Positions 6,760 to 13,716 of a stretch of 14,940 bases of DNA are shown in pieces. The position numbers were made by a program, and so were the translations under genes. Source of the DNA: JAGLTZ01 sp023135015 (GTDB lineage Bacteria > Blakebacterota > Blakebacteria > Blakebacterales > Blakebacteraceae); NCBI GenBank assembly GCA_030631625.1, contig DAOVKT010000057.1, forward strand, positions 1-14,940, in the 5' to 3' direction. The notes below the pieces were generated by a model. That model saw only the letters and a program-made list of their open reading frames with translations. It ran no database searches and was not told the origin of the DNA. Each line of letters starts with the position of its first letter. Position 1 is the first letter of the stretch.

Positions 6760-7365
6760 TTATCTGATGAAATGATCGTCAGGCCGCTTTGCTGCGGACC
6801 TTATCTCTGAGACCTGATCCGGCAGTTTCTCCTGGCCCGGAATAGCAGCAAACTCCTTAGCCCACTTCTCAATATAGCCCCAGTCCACCTTTCCACCCTG
6901 AATCCTCACTACACCCTGAATGTCTTCATGATCACGGGGACGTGCCGAGAACAGTTTGTGGAGGATCAAATCTTCAGGTGATGCAAAGGGCACGGTTGTA
7001 TTCGCAAACCTTATATGAACGGCACGGTCAATAGCTTGTCTTTCGTAGGAAAGACTTGAAAAAATGAAGTCGATCCTTATTGAAGAACCCGGTTCCCTGG
7101 CTGGGAGAACGTAAGTGTCACGAACAAACGCCTCAACGTCTGAAGGCAGGACTTCCAGGCAAAGGTCCTCACAAACTTGAAGGACACGCGGCAGCTCATC
7201 TGGTGAAATACCCAGGGTGATATCGATATCTTCTGTAAGACGAGGCTGACCGTGCAAAAGAACAGCCTGGCCTCCAATCAGCATAAAAGGCAGTTCTTGC
7301 TTGTTAAGGGCATCAGCTACCGCAGCTATGAGCTTTTTGAAATCAGGCTTCCGGGGAGAGACCAT
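6760..7365 (-). CDS. Nucleotidyltransferase of the MenT/AbiEii-like toxin type
   Basis: 201 residues from ATG at 7365, preceded by AAGGACG. The polymerase-beta nucleotidyltransferase signature is clear: GGQAVLLHGQPRLTEDIDIT gives the GG motif (31-32) and D46-x-D48 metal pair. A third Asp lies in RIDFIF (Asp99). A downstream LILHKLFSARPRDHEDI (Lys137, Arg144, Asp145, Asp148) matches the conserved K...R-D..D motif of the DUF1814/AbiEii/MenT-like branch. Such proteins transfer nucleotides to tRNA or other targets and are often toxins of TA or abortive-infection systems. The gene overlaps the 71-aa gene upstream by 23 bases, the expected antitoxin-like partner position. Target and toxicity are unknown. 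A housekeeping nucleotidyltransferase role cannot be excluded. It stops 52 bases before the thiolase remnant. Confidence 0.85.
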   Translation of the reverse strand: MVSPRKPDFKKLIAAVADALNKQELPFMLIGGQAVLLHGQPRLTEDIDITLGISPDELPRVLQVCEDLCLEVLPSDVEAFVRDTYVLPAREPGSSIRIDFIFSSLSYERQAIDRAVHIRFANTTVPFASPEDLILHKLFSARPRDHEDIQGVVRIQGGKVDWGYIEKWAKEFAAIPGQEKLPDQVSEIRSAAKRPDDHFIR

Positions 7366-7558
7366 TCAACGTCCTTGCCAGTTCGATATCCGGTTTGACG
7401 TCTTCTTCCCAGTTCTGTCCTATCCGGGGATTCAATGAAATTGCTTCGATCCAGAGCGCTTCGAACCGTTCCAGCGCCTCTCCGTAGTCCATAGCACCAT
7501 AGAGAGCTGTTTCATGCGCAGCTTCGATTTCCCGTACCTTATCAGGCAATCTCATCAT
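7343..7558 (-). CDS. Small acidic partner protein of the nucleotidyltransferase (putative antitoxin)
   Basis: 71 residues from ATG at 7558 (a second ATG follows immediately at 7555). GAAGGTG lies about 10 bases upstream. The product is acidic and helical: LPDKVREIEAAHETALYGAMDYGEALERFEALW (~4-36), then NPRIGQNWEEDVKPDIELARTLNGL. It shows no DNA-binding motif and no membrane segment. Its 3' end overlaps the nucleotidyltransferase start by 23 bases in another frame, which indicates coupled expression in the small-protein-first order typical of antitoxin-toxin pairs. The assignment rests on size, order and overlap, not on a recognised antitoxin domain. Confidence 0.72.
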   Translation of the reverse strand: MMRLPDKVREIEAAHETALYGAMDYGEALERFEALWIEAISLNPRIGQNWEEDVKPDIELARTLNGLSPEA

Positions 7559-7591
7559 TACGAACTACACCTTCAAGCTTTAGCGGTGTGT

Positions 7592-7600
7592 TGCTATAAT
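7592..7600 (+). promoter_or_regulatory. Extended -10 element (TGCTATAAT) upstream of the exported protein gene
   Basis: A perfect extended -10, TGC-TATAAT, lies about 140 bases before the ATG at 7742. The -35 position 17 bases upstream (TTCAAG, 7572-7577) is a poor match, which an extended -10 can tolerate. The rest of the 183-base gap between the divergent genes at 7558 and 7742 holds short GC hairpins (for example CCGGC-TTAC-GCCGG at 7669-7682) but no recognisable gene. Confidence 0.4.
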
Positions 7601-7741
7601 ATAGGATAGTTTCTGTCCGGAAACGGCTCTTTTGCGCAATTTTGGTGTCAATCTGCCGGAGTTGCTCGCCGGCTTACGCCGGACTCGCGGTCCAAACTAC
7701 GGACTCTTGTGCGGCGTACAGTAACATGAAGGAGACAGTAC

Positions 7742-8347
7742 ATGAAGGCGTTCGCCATCGGCCTTTTAGCGATTTCTCTGATCCCCCGTACCGCTGCTGC
7801 TCAGCGGTATACAGTGCATGAGCTTGGCAGTGCATCGAATACACTATTTCTTAATGAAATGATATCCAATGGTGTGAATTCCAGGGAGAACCGGTGTCTT
7901 CAGGCTGGAAGAGTGATCGGGGCACTCTCCGGCAGTACCATGGGGCTATTCGCGTTTTACGTGGGCATCAAGGGCGACGATCTCGAGGGTCCTTTCCTAC
8001 AGACTCTTGCTATCAGCATCCCGACAACGGTCATCGGGGCCTACGTTGGTGTGAAGGGGACGGAGTGGTTGACCAGGCGGATCCTGGACGCGAAACAGGG
8101 GGTGCCCGGATCGGCACTAAGAGGGGTAGCGTACGGTTTCGTCGACGGTGCCATGATCGGCGTGGCCAGTATGGTCACACTCTTTTCGCTTGCATACTTT
8201 TTTGATGCGATCCACTTCAATGAAAGTATGGGCTTTATTGATATTATCGGAAGTGCGACTCTGGGAGGGGCCATTTTCGGAGGTATGATAGGCGCCGTGG
8301 CAGGACTCGTCTATGGCCCGGGTATCTCAATCTATATGAAATTTTAA
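7742..8347 (+). CDS. Exported or inner-membrane protein of unknown function
   Basis: 201 residues from ATG at 7742, with AAGGAG seven bases upstream. Residues 1-20 form a short signal peptide ending TAAA|Q. The mature part is hydrophobic, with Gly-rich segments at roughly 55-76, 84-103, 127-152 and 165-198. Small-xxx-small spacing (GALSGSTMG, GGAIFGGMIGAVAG) resembles glycine-zipper membrane helices. I recognise no domain. It stands alone on its strand between two minus-strand groups and stops one base before the convergent flavoprotein gene ends, with no terminator hairpin between them. The cleavable-looking signal together with four candidate helices suggests an integral membrane protein. 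A lipoprotein is excluded because there is no lipobox Cys. Confidence 0.7.
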   Translation: MKAFAIGLLAISLIPRTAAAQRYTVHELGSASNTLFLNEMISNGVNSRENRCLQAGRVIGALSGSTMGLFAFYVGIKGDDLEGPFLQTLAISIPTTVIGAYVGVKGTEWLTRRILDAKQGVPGSALRGVAYGFVDGAMIGVASMVTLFSLAYFFDAIHFNESMGFIDIIGSATLGGAIFGGMIGAVAGLVYGPGISIYMKF

Positions 8348-8348
8348 A

Positions 8349-9416
8349 TTATGCAGCCTCGATACCGGCGATAAGTTCTGAGATGATCTCCTTGACGGTC
8401 ACGATTTCCCTGACACGGTACGCATTCTGCCCACAGAAGATGAGGCCTTGGTCGACATCTCCTCTCCAGGCATTGATAAGTGCAAGGGCAATACAATATT
8501 TTGCTGTTTTGATATCACAGACTGTAAGACATCTGTAAAAGCATTTTATCTTGGATTTCGCGTCAGCCTCAAGATCCTTTATAAACTTGTTCCTAATGGC
8601 CCTGCCCGGCATTCCGACAGGGCTCTTGGTTATGACTATATCCTCCTCTTCGGAATCCAGATAAGCCTGCTTGAATTCCTCAGATACATCGCATTCAACC
8701 GTGCAGACGAATCGAGTCCCCATCTGCACTCCCGATGCACCAATGGAGAGCATATGTGCGATATCCTTTCCGTCATAGATACCTCCGGCGACTATCACTG
8801 GAATCTTCCTGCCGAATTTATCTTCATAAGGTTCGATCGTTTCGAGAACCTGCGGGAGAAGTATTTCGAGGGAGTACATCTCCGGCTGCTTCAATTGATC
8901 ATAAGAAAAACCCAGATGCCCTCCGGCCAGGGGACCCTCCAGAATCAGCCCGTCAGGAATCCTGGAGTAGCGTCTGTCCCACATGCGGAGGATCAACTTG
9001 CCTACCCTTGCTGAACTGATTATGGGAACCAGATTAGCCGAACCTTCTTCCACTAGGGCCGGCAGCCTGGTTGGGAGCCCCGCCCCGAACACTATCATCC
9101 TGACACCTTCATTCACCGAGGCGACAATCAGATCCTCGACATTGCTTAAAACCCCCATAAAGTTGACCGCAATGTGGCCATCCGTCATGCCTTTCGCCCT
9201 CTGGATCTCCCTTGCAAGAGCTTCCCTCGACTGCCCCTCGTAATCATTCCTCAACGTCTCAACATCTCCAAGCCCGATACTGGAGATAGTGCCGATCCCG
9301 CCTTCATTGGCCACGGCCGAGGCAAGATTGGACAGAGACACCCTTACCCCCATCCCCCCCTGTACTATCGGGATATCCGCAGTGATACTGCCTATCTGGA
9401 GTTTTGGAATTTTCAG
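8349..9416 (-). CDS. NAD(P)H-dependent flavin oxidoreductase, nitronate monooxygenase/FabK-like
   Basis: FMN-dependent TIM-barrel protein. The first ATG (9353) would remove the conserved nucleotide/FMN-binding opening. Read upstream, the same frame gives KIPKLQIGSITADIPIVQGG and continues into MGVRVS, the classical start of this family. That stretch has no ATG, GTG or TTG before an in-frame stop at 9488-9486. I therefore set the start at CTG 9416 (355 residues), one base after the fabF stop and with GGGAAG upstream. Motifs (355-aa numbering): GPLAGGH with catalytic-type His167, VAGGIYDG (209-216), GVQMGTRF (229-236). The C-terminal third has a four-Cys cluster C292-x3-C-x3-C-x7-C308. Family members oxidise nitronates or reduce enoyl-ACP. 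Coupling to fabF raises the FabK possibility, but the extended Cys-bearing form resembles NMO-like proteins of anaerobes. Confidence 0.85.
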   Translation of the reverse strand: MKIPKLQIGSITADIPIVQGGMGVRVSLSNLASAVANEGGIGTISSIGLGDVETLRNDYEGQSREALAREIQRAKGMTDGHIAVNFMGVLSNVEDLIVASVNEGVRMIVFGAGLPTRLPALVEEGSANLVPIISSARVGKLILRMWDRRYSRIPDGLILEGPLAGGHLGFSYDQLKQPEMYSLEILLPQVLETIEPYEDKFGRKIPVIVAGGIYDGKDIAHMLSIGASGVQMGTRFVCTVECDVSEEFKQAYLDSEEEDIVITKSPVGMPGRAIRNKFIKDLEADAKSKIKCFYRCLTVCDIKTAKYCIALALINAWRGDVDQGLIFCGQNAYRVREIVTVKEIISELIAGIEAA

Positions 9417-9417
9417 T

Positions 9418-10656
9418 CTAGCACTTCCCGACGACGAGGCAGGCGTTGCCCCCCCCGAAACCGAAGGAATTGCTGGTGGCGACCTCTAAGTCGATTGTCT
9501 CGACCCCTCCGGTCACATAATCGAGGGGGCATTCCGGATCCGGCTCTTCATAGTTGATTGTCGGAGGCAAATGGCCGGTATGTATGCTCATCACAGTGGC
9601 AACGATTTCCACCGCGCCGGCCGCAGCCATGAGGTGTCCTATCATTGACTTGTTTGAACTGACTTTCAGATTCTCGGCGTGGTCTCCAAAAACTTTGATT
9701 ATGGCACTGCTCTCTGTCTTATCATTGAGCACCGTCGATGTACCATGTGCATTTATATAACCAACCGCGGCGGGATTGATACCTGCATCCGCAAGTGCCT
9801 TCCTCATCACTCTGGCCATCCCGTCACCTCCGGGTTGTGGAGCTGTCAGGTGATAGGCATCTGCTGTGTTACCATAACCGAGGATCTCGGCATATATGCG
9901 TGCACCCCTGGCCTGCGCGTGATCGAGAGTCTCAAGTGAAACAATACCAGCCCCCTCCCCCATGACAAAGCCGTCCCGGTTCCTGTCAAAAGGCCTGCTG
10001 GCTTTCTCCGGATTGTCATTTCTGGTGGAAAGTGAACGGGTCGCGCAGAAGCCGCCGAAGGAGAGCGGTGTAATAGAGGCTTCCGTACTACCCGACACCA
10101 TCACATCCGCATCCCCCCTCTGAAGGATACGGAAGGCTTCACCGATAGCATTTGCTCCTGTTGAGCATGCAACTGAAAGGGCAGAGAGGGGCCCCTTTAG
10201 ACCATGTCTGATGGATACTGTACATGCTGCCATATTGATGAGGATCTTCGTGACAAAAAATGGACTCAGGGACTTTGGGCCATTCTCGTGAAGTCTGGCA
10301 TGTCCCTTCTCCATCGCATCCGAACCTCCAATACCGGAGCCGATGATAACTCCAGCTCGCTCTCCGTCGAAGTCTGAGCCGGTCAGACCGGCATCTTCGA
10401 GAGCCATTGCTGCTGAGGCCACGGCGAACTGCGTAAACCTGTCCATGCGTTTGACAGCTTTATCATCCATCCATACACCCGGATCGAAATCCTTCACCTC
10501 CGCGGCCATAACGGAACGAAAACCCGTCGGGTCGAAATGGGTTATCCTGGCGATACCATTACGCCCTGACTTCAACCCATCCCAGAACTCACTCACTCCA
10601 ACACCAATTGGAGTGACTGCACCCAGTCCTGTGACTACAACCCTGTTTTCAGTCAT
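9418..10656 (-). CDS. fabF: Beta-ketoacyl-ACP synthase II (FabF/KASII family)
   Basis: 412 residues from ATG at 10656, with GAGG about seven bases upstream; length equals E. coli FabF. The thiolase-fold condensing enzyme has its full catalytic set: Cys164 in SVACSTGAN, His304 in NAHGTST, Lys336 and His341 in SSNKSMIGH, and the glycine-rich FGFGGGNA loop near the C-terminus. It elongates acyl-ACP with malonyl-ACP in the cytoplasm. Departures from the usual text (KSMIGHLMAAAGA rather than KSMTGHLLGAAGG; NDKTES rather than NDKxET) mark a divergent paralog. No acpP, fabG or fabD lies nearby; the only partner is the NMO/FabK-like gene starting one base after its TAG. It may therefore serve a dedicated acyl or polyketide-like pathway rather than bulk fatty acid synthesis. 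That last point is inference. Confidence 0.92.
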   Translation of the reverse strand: MTENRVVVTGLGAVTPIGVGVSEFWDGLKSGRNGIARITHFDPTGFRSVMAAEVKDFDPGVWMDDKAVKRMDRFTQFAVASAAMALEDAGLTGSDFDGERAGVIIGSGIGGSDAMEKGHARLHENGPKSLSPFFVTKILINMAACTVSIRHGLKGPLSALSVACSTGANAIGEAFRILQRGDADVMVSGSTEASITPLSFGGFCATRSLSTRNDNPEKASRPFDRNRDGFVMGEGAGIVSLETLDHAQARGARIYAEILGYGNTADAYHLTAPQPGGDGMARVMRKALADAGINPAAVGYINAHGTSTVLNDKTESSAIIKVFGDHAENLKVSSNKSMIGHLMAAAGAVEIVATVMSIHTGHLPPTINYEEPDPECPLDYVTGGVETIDLEVATSNSFGFGGGNACLVVGKC

Positions 10657-10754
10657 TACTATTCCTCATGGCACGAACCTATGCATCTTTATAGGGCCGG
10701 ACCACCTATATTCTCGCACTTTCCGGATTTGCTTGAGTTGCTGAAATGGGAAAC

Positions 10755-13571
10755 TCAGAAGGTGATCTGGAGGGTCGGGGCATCGGCTCTCTCTTTGACC
10801 GGTTCAAGCCCTGTCAGGCACTGCTCTTTCTCCAGATCGGGATCCCATACCAGAAGGGTATAGGTTCCTTCCATTGAGAACACCTTCGGATGGAAACCCG
10901 TACCTTCGATGCGGATCGTATACACGATTGCGCCCGTGCTCTCCTCAATGATCTGGACCACAGGGTTCGGGAGACCGCTGACTTCTATCCGCGGCAAATA
11001 TCCCACCGCCTTACGGCCGTAGTTGTCTAGCTGGTTGAGTCTTACGGGCCAGCCGGGATACTGCTCGGCATCAGGCCGGGAAGGATCTACCCACCGCGGC
11101 CAGACCTCCACCGTGATATCCCGTGTGCTGCGGTTGAACCTCACAATGCCGTAACCCGGGGCTCTATCGTGCAGGTTCGTCGGCTCGACACCCGTCAGAT
11201 ACGGGTTGGCGACAGCGTGGATGGTCATCCGGTTACCGAATCCGTCGAAGAAGTCACCGGTGTACTTCGGCGAGCCCGGTTCCCGGTTCAAACCCGGCTC
11301 CCGGGGGAACCAGCGCCTGGGCCAGGTGTTTCCAACCGAGGGAACGCAGAGCGCAAAGCCCGCGTCACCCCAGTCATCCACACCGTAATGTATCGTGCTG
11401 GCCAGATGCTGGTCGCCTGCTATATGGACCGCGAATCCCCGGCGCATCTCTCTCAGCGCCCTGTTCCTGCCTGAAGGGGGCCAGCCGTTCGAGTCTCCAT
11501 CCGAGGCCTTCTTGTAGTTTTCAGGATATTCGTCTTCGGGCAGGATCGGAACCGAGGGGAGAACCGCACCGCTGGCAGCATTCTCGGGGATGGTGGCCAC
11601 ATTCGAGAAGATCGTCTGGGAGAGGACGACCTTCATCCAGGTTCCGTTCGACCAGTCCGCAGCCCAATCCCGCAGGAAATCGAGCTGCCTCTCTCCCAGC
11701 AGTACAGCTCCAGGTACATCAGCCCCGGTGGTGGGATCGAAACCGGGGTTCTGGGGCCATCCGTTGACAAACCTTCCCTCCGGCACCGCAACGGTCGGCG
11801 ACGATTTCCACTGGCGGTCGGCGATGACGGCGAAGCTCATCCCGCCGTAATTGACGTCCGTGTAATAAACAGAGATGCCCTGCTGGACCGGGGTCGGATC
11901 GAACGGGTCGGGCAGATGGCTTGTCTGTGTCCTGTGCACGGCGTTTACAAACCTGGGGGGCATCCTGTAGCCCCCGCTGTCCTGCGCTGATACACCATCG
12001 TACGCCTCCGCCTTCTTCCCACCGGCCCCCCATATGTTCCCGTGGTAAACGTCATGGTCGTCAGGAATTGTGACAGCAGGCCTGTCGCGGGTCAGATCCC
12101 GGAAGGCCCAGCACCAGCGGTTCCACTTATACAGGTAATCAAGCATTGCCTTCTCGAAGGGATTGCGTATGGCGGGCGTGAGATCGCCTTCATAGACCTG
12201 GTCACCCGAGAAGAAGAGAAAATCGGGGTCGTGGAACTTCACCGCCTCGATTACCTCGTTATGGGGGAACCAGTACCCCTGATTGTTCCACTTGAGCCCG
12301 CCGGTGTAGCACTTGTTACCGGTGAAGGCCGCGACAACATACTCCTCATCATCCGGTTCGGCACGGATCGTGCCCTCATAAACGTACTCGGTCGACGCAT
12401 TCAGGCCCGTACGGAGGTTGTATGCAACCCGATATGGAACATCAACGGAACTGTCCCATCCTTCGACCCTGAAAGTGGTGGTGTAGCTGTCCTCGATCCA
12501 TTCGGCCTCTGCAACCGTTCTCCACGGGCCCCGGCCACGCCTGCGCATCTGGAGTTCCACCCCCCGTGTATCATCCACTCCCAGAGGACCCAGCTGCGCA
12601 GTCAGTTTCAGAACCCCTCTGCTCAGTGTGTACTGGGTGTTCAGGACGGGACCGAAGAGACGATCGTCATGCCTCTCGATCCTCGAGCCGGAGACATGCC
12701 AATCATCGAACCAGAATCCGTTCCGGCTCCCCTCCGGTCCAAGGTGGGAGACCAGCGCCAGCCCGCCGTCAAGATACTCATCAGGGACATTCTTATAATT
12801 CGCCTCACTGATGACCTCACCTGAGTCCTCATCCCGCGCGGTGAGCGTCAGTACGTATGACCCTCTCCGGGGTTCACCCCTGAGCTCCAGGACGACCGGC
12901 ATCTTCAGCCCCTCCTCAAAGCCGACTCCCACATCAGAGGCGGCCGCAAGCAGGGGAACGGCGTCAGCGTCCACACCACCGCTGACAGCCCACTGGTTGC
13001 CTGGAGCGGTGTCGGCGGTGTTGCTGCGGAAGGCCACATCGCCCCGACCATCTATCACTGCAAGCAGGCCGCCGTCCGGGGCGGGCTTATGGTGTGTCCA
13101 GGCGGTAAGGCGATAGTCCACGTGCTCCCCACCTCCACCTATCAGGAAGCCGGTCCAGGCTTCGGCCGAAGGAGACTGGTCTGCGTCGACAGGTCCGGTC
13201 CTCACACTGATCGTGAACGATCCCTTCCCGACACCTAATGATCTTGTCAGCAGGAAGAGCGTACGGAGAGGAAACCGCCGCGCTGACTCGACGCACTCCA
13301 GCCTGCCGCCGGAAAGCTGCCAGTCAGCCAGGCGGTTGGCGAAGTATTCAGGGCCGATCCAGACCCGTTCGGTGCCTTCCGACCAGGAAGAAAGAAAATC
13401 ACTGCTGCGGGAACCGCTGCATGTCCTGAAAATCATCAATACAATAACTGCCAGGACGATGATAATAACCACCCAGCACCCACCAGTGTGGCTCACGTGG
13501 CCGCCCAGAGTTGTTCCCGTGTACTGCTGCTCCTCGGCGTTTTCACGATTCTCTTTCATCTTCAGCCCCAT
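10755..13571 (-). CDS. Membrane-anchored PhoD-like metallophosphoesterase with large N-terminal extension
   Basis: 938 residues from ATG at 13571. An alternative ATG four codons in (13559) has a better GGGG ribosome site and may be the true start. A single TM segment at ~32-48 follows a short charged tail, so the bulk should face the periplasm or outside. Residues ~60-300 look like a beta-sandwich of the LamG/concanavalin type (WTGFLIGGGGEHVDYRL, FWFDDWHVSGSRIE). The PhoD-like catalytic region follows: FFSGDQVYEGD (Asp457), IPDDHDVYHGN (504-512), VIADRQWKSS and HIAGDQHLAS (Asp720, His722). PhoD enzymes are Ca/Fe-dependent phosphodiesterases/alkaline phosphatases. The region of the first metal site reads FTGNKCYTGG. 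Residues ~860-938 form a small beta domain. It lacks a Tat signal, unlike classical PhoD. Substrate unknown. It ends 98 bases before fabF. Confidence 0.85.
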   Translation of the reverse strand: MGLKMKENRENAEEQQYTGTTLGGHVSHTGGCWVVIIIVLAVIVLMIFRTCSGSRSSDFLSSWSEGTERVWIGPEYFANRLADWQLSGGRLECVESARRFPLRTLFLLTRSLGVGKGSFTISVRTGPVDADQSPSAEAWTGFLIGGGGEHVDYRLTAWTHHKPAPDGGLLAVIDGRGDVAFRSNTADTAPGNQWAVSGGVDADAVPLLAAASDVGVGFEEGLKMPVVLELRGEPRRGSYVLTLTARDEDSGEVISEANYKNVPDEYLDGGLALVSHLGPEGSRNGFWFDDWHVSGSRIERHDDRLFGPVLNTQYTLSRGVLKLTAQLGPLGVDDTRGVELQMRRRGRGPWRTVAEAEWIEDSYTTTFRVEGWDSSVDVPYRVAYNLRTGLNASTEYVYEGTIRAEPDDEEYVVAAFTGNKCYTGGLKWNNQGYWFPHNEVIEAVKFHDPDFLFFSGDQVYEGDLTPAIRNPFEKAMLDYLYKWNRWCWAFRDLTRDRPAVTIPDDHDVYHGNIWGAGGKKAEAYDGVSAQDSGGYRMPPRFVNAVHRTQTSHLPDPFDPTPVQQGISVYYTDVNYGGMSFAVIADRQWKSSPTVAVPEGRFVNGWPQNPGFDPTTGADVPGAVLLGERQLDFLRDWAADWSNGTWMKVVLSQTIFSNVATIPENAASGAVLPSVPILPEDEYPENYKKASDGDSNGWPPSGRNRALREMRRGFAVHIAGDQHLASTIHYGVDDWGDAGFALCVPSVGNTWPRRWFPREPGLNREPGSPKYTGDFFDGFGNRMTIHAVANPYLTGVEPTNLHDRAPGYGIVRFNRSTRDITVEVWPRWVDPSRPDAEQYPGWPVRLNQLDNYGRKAVGYLPRIEVSGLPNPVVQIIEESTGAIVYTIRIEGTGFHPKVFSMEGTYTLLVWDPDLEKEQCLTGLEPVKERADAPTLQITF

Positions 13572-13716
13572 GCGATTTTTCGTTGTATGTCGGTTCTGAT
13601 CCAGGCGTATACCACACTGTTCGTGATTAACACAACCAAGCCAGGAATTTTCGGTATTTCCTTGCCCCGGATTGCATACTCCTTCAGGATATAGTTCTTT
13701 AGCGAAAACCTATGCT

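Noticed and set aside
9354..9360. Run of seven G (minus strand) suspected as a frameshift that hides the flavoprotein start
   Set aside because: The frame read through the run gives the conserved QGGMGV, so the length is correct. The problem is the start codon, not the frame.
10734..10757. TGAGTT/AACTCA inverted repeat between the PhoD-like gene and fabF as a terminator
   Set aside because: Six-base AT-rich stem, 12-base loop, no T-run on the transcribed strand.
13572..13716. Divergent promoters between the PhoD-like and channel genes
   Set aside because: Only weak hexamer pairs (for example TTGTGT with TATACG, 18-base spacer, minus strand); not strong enough to annotate.
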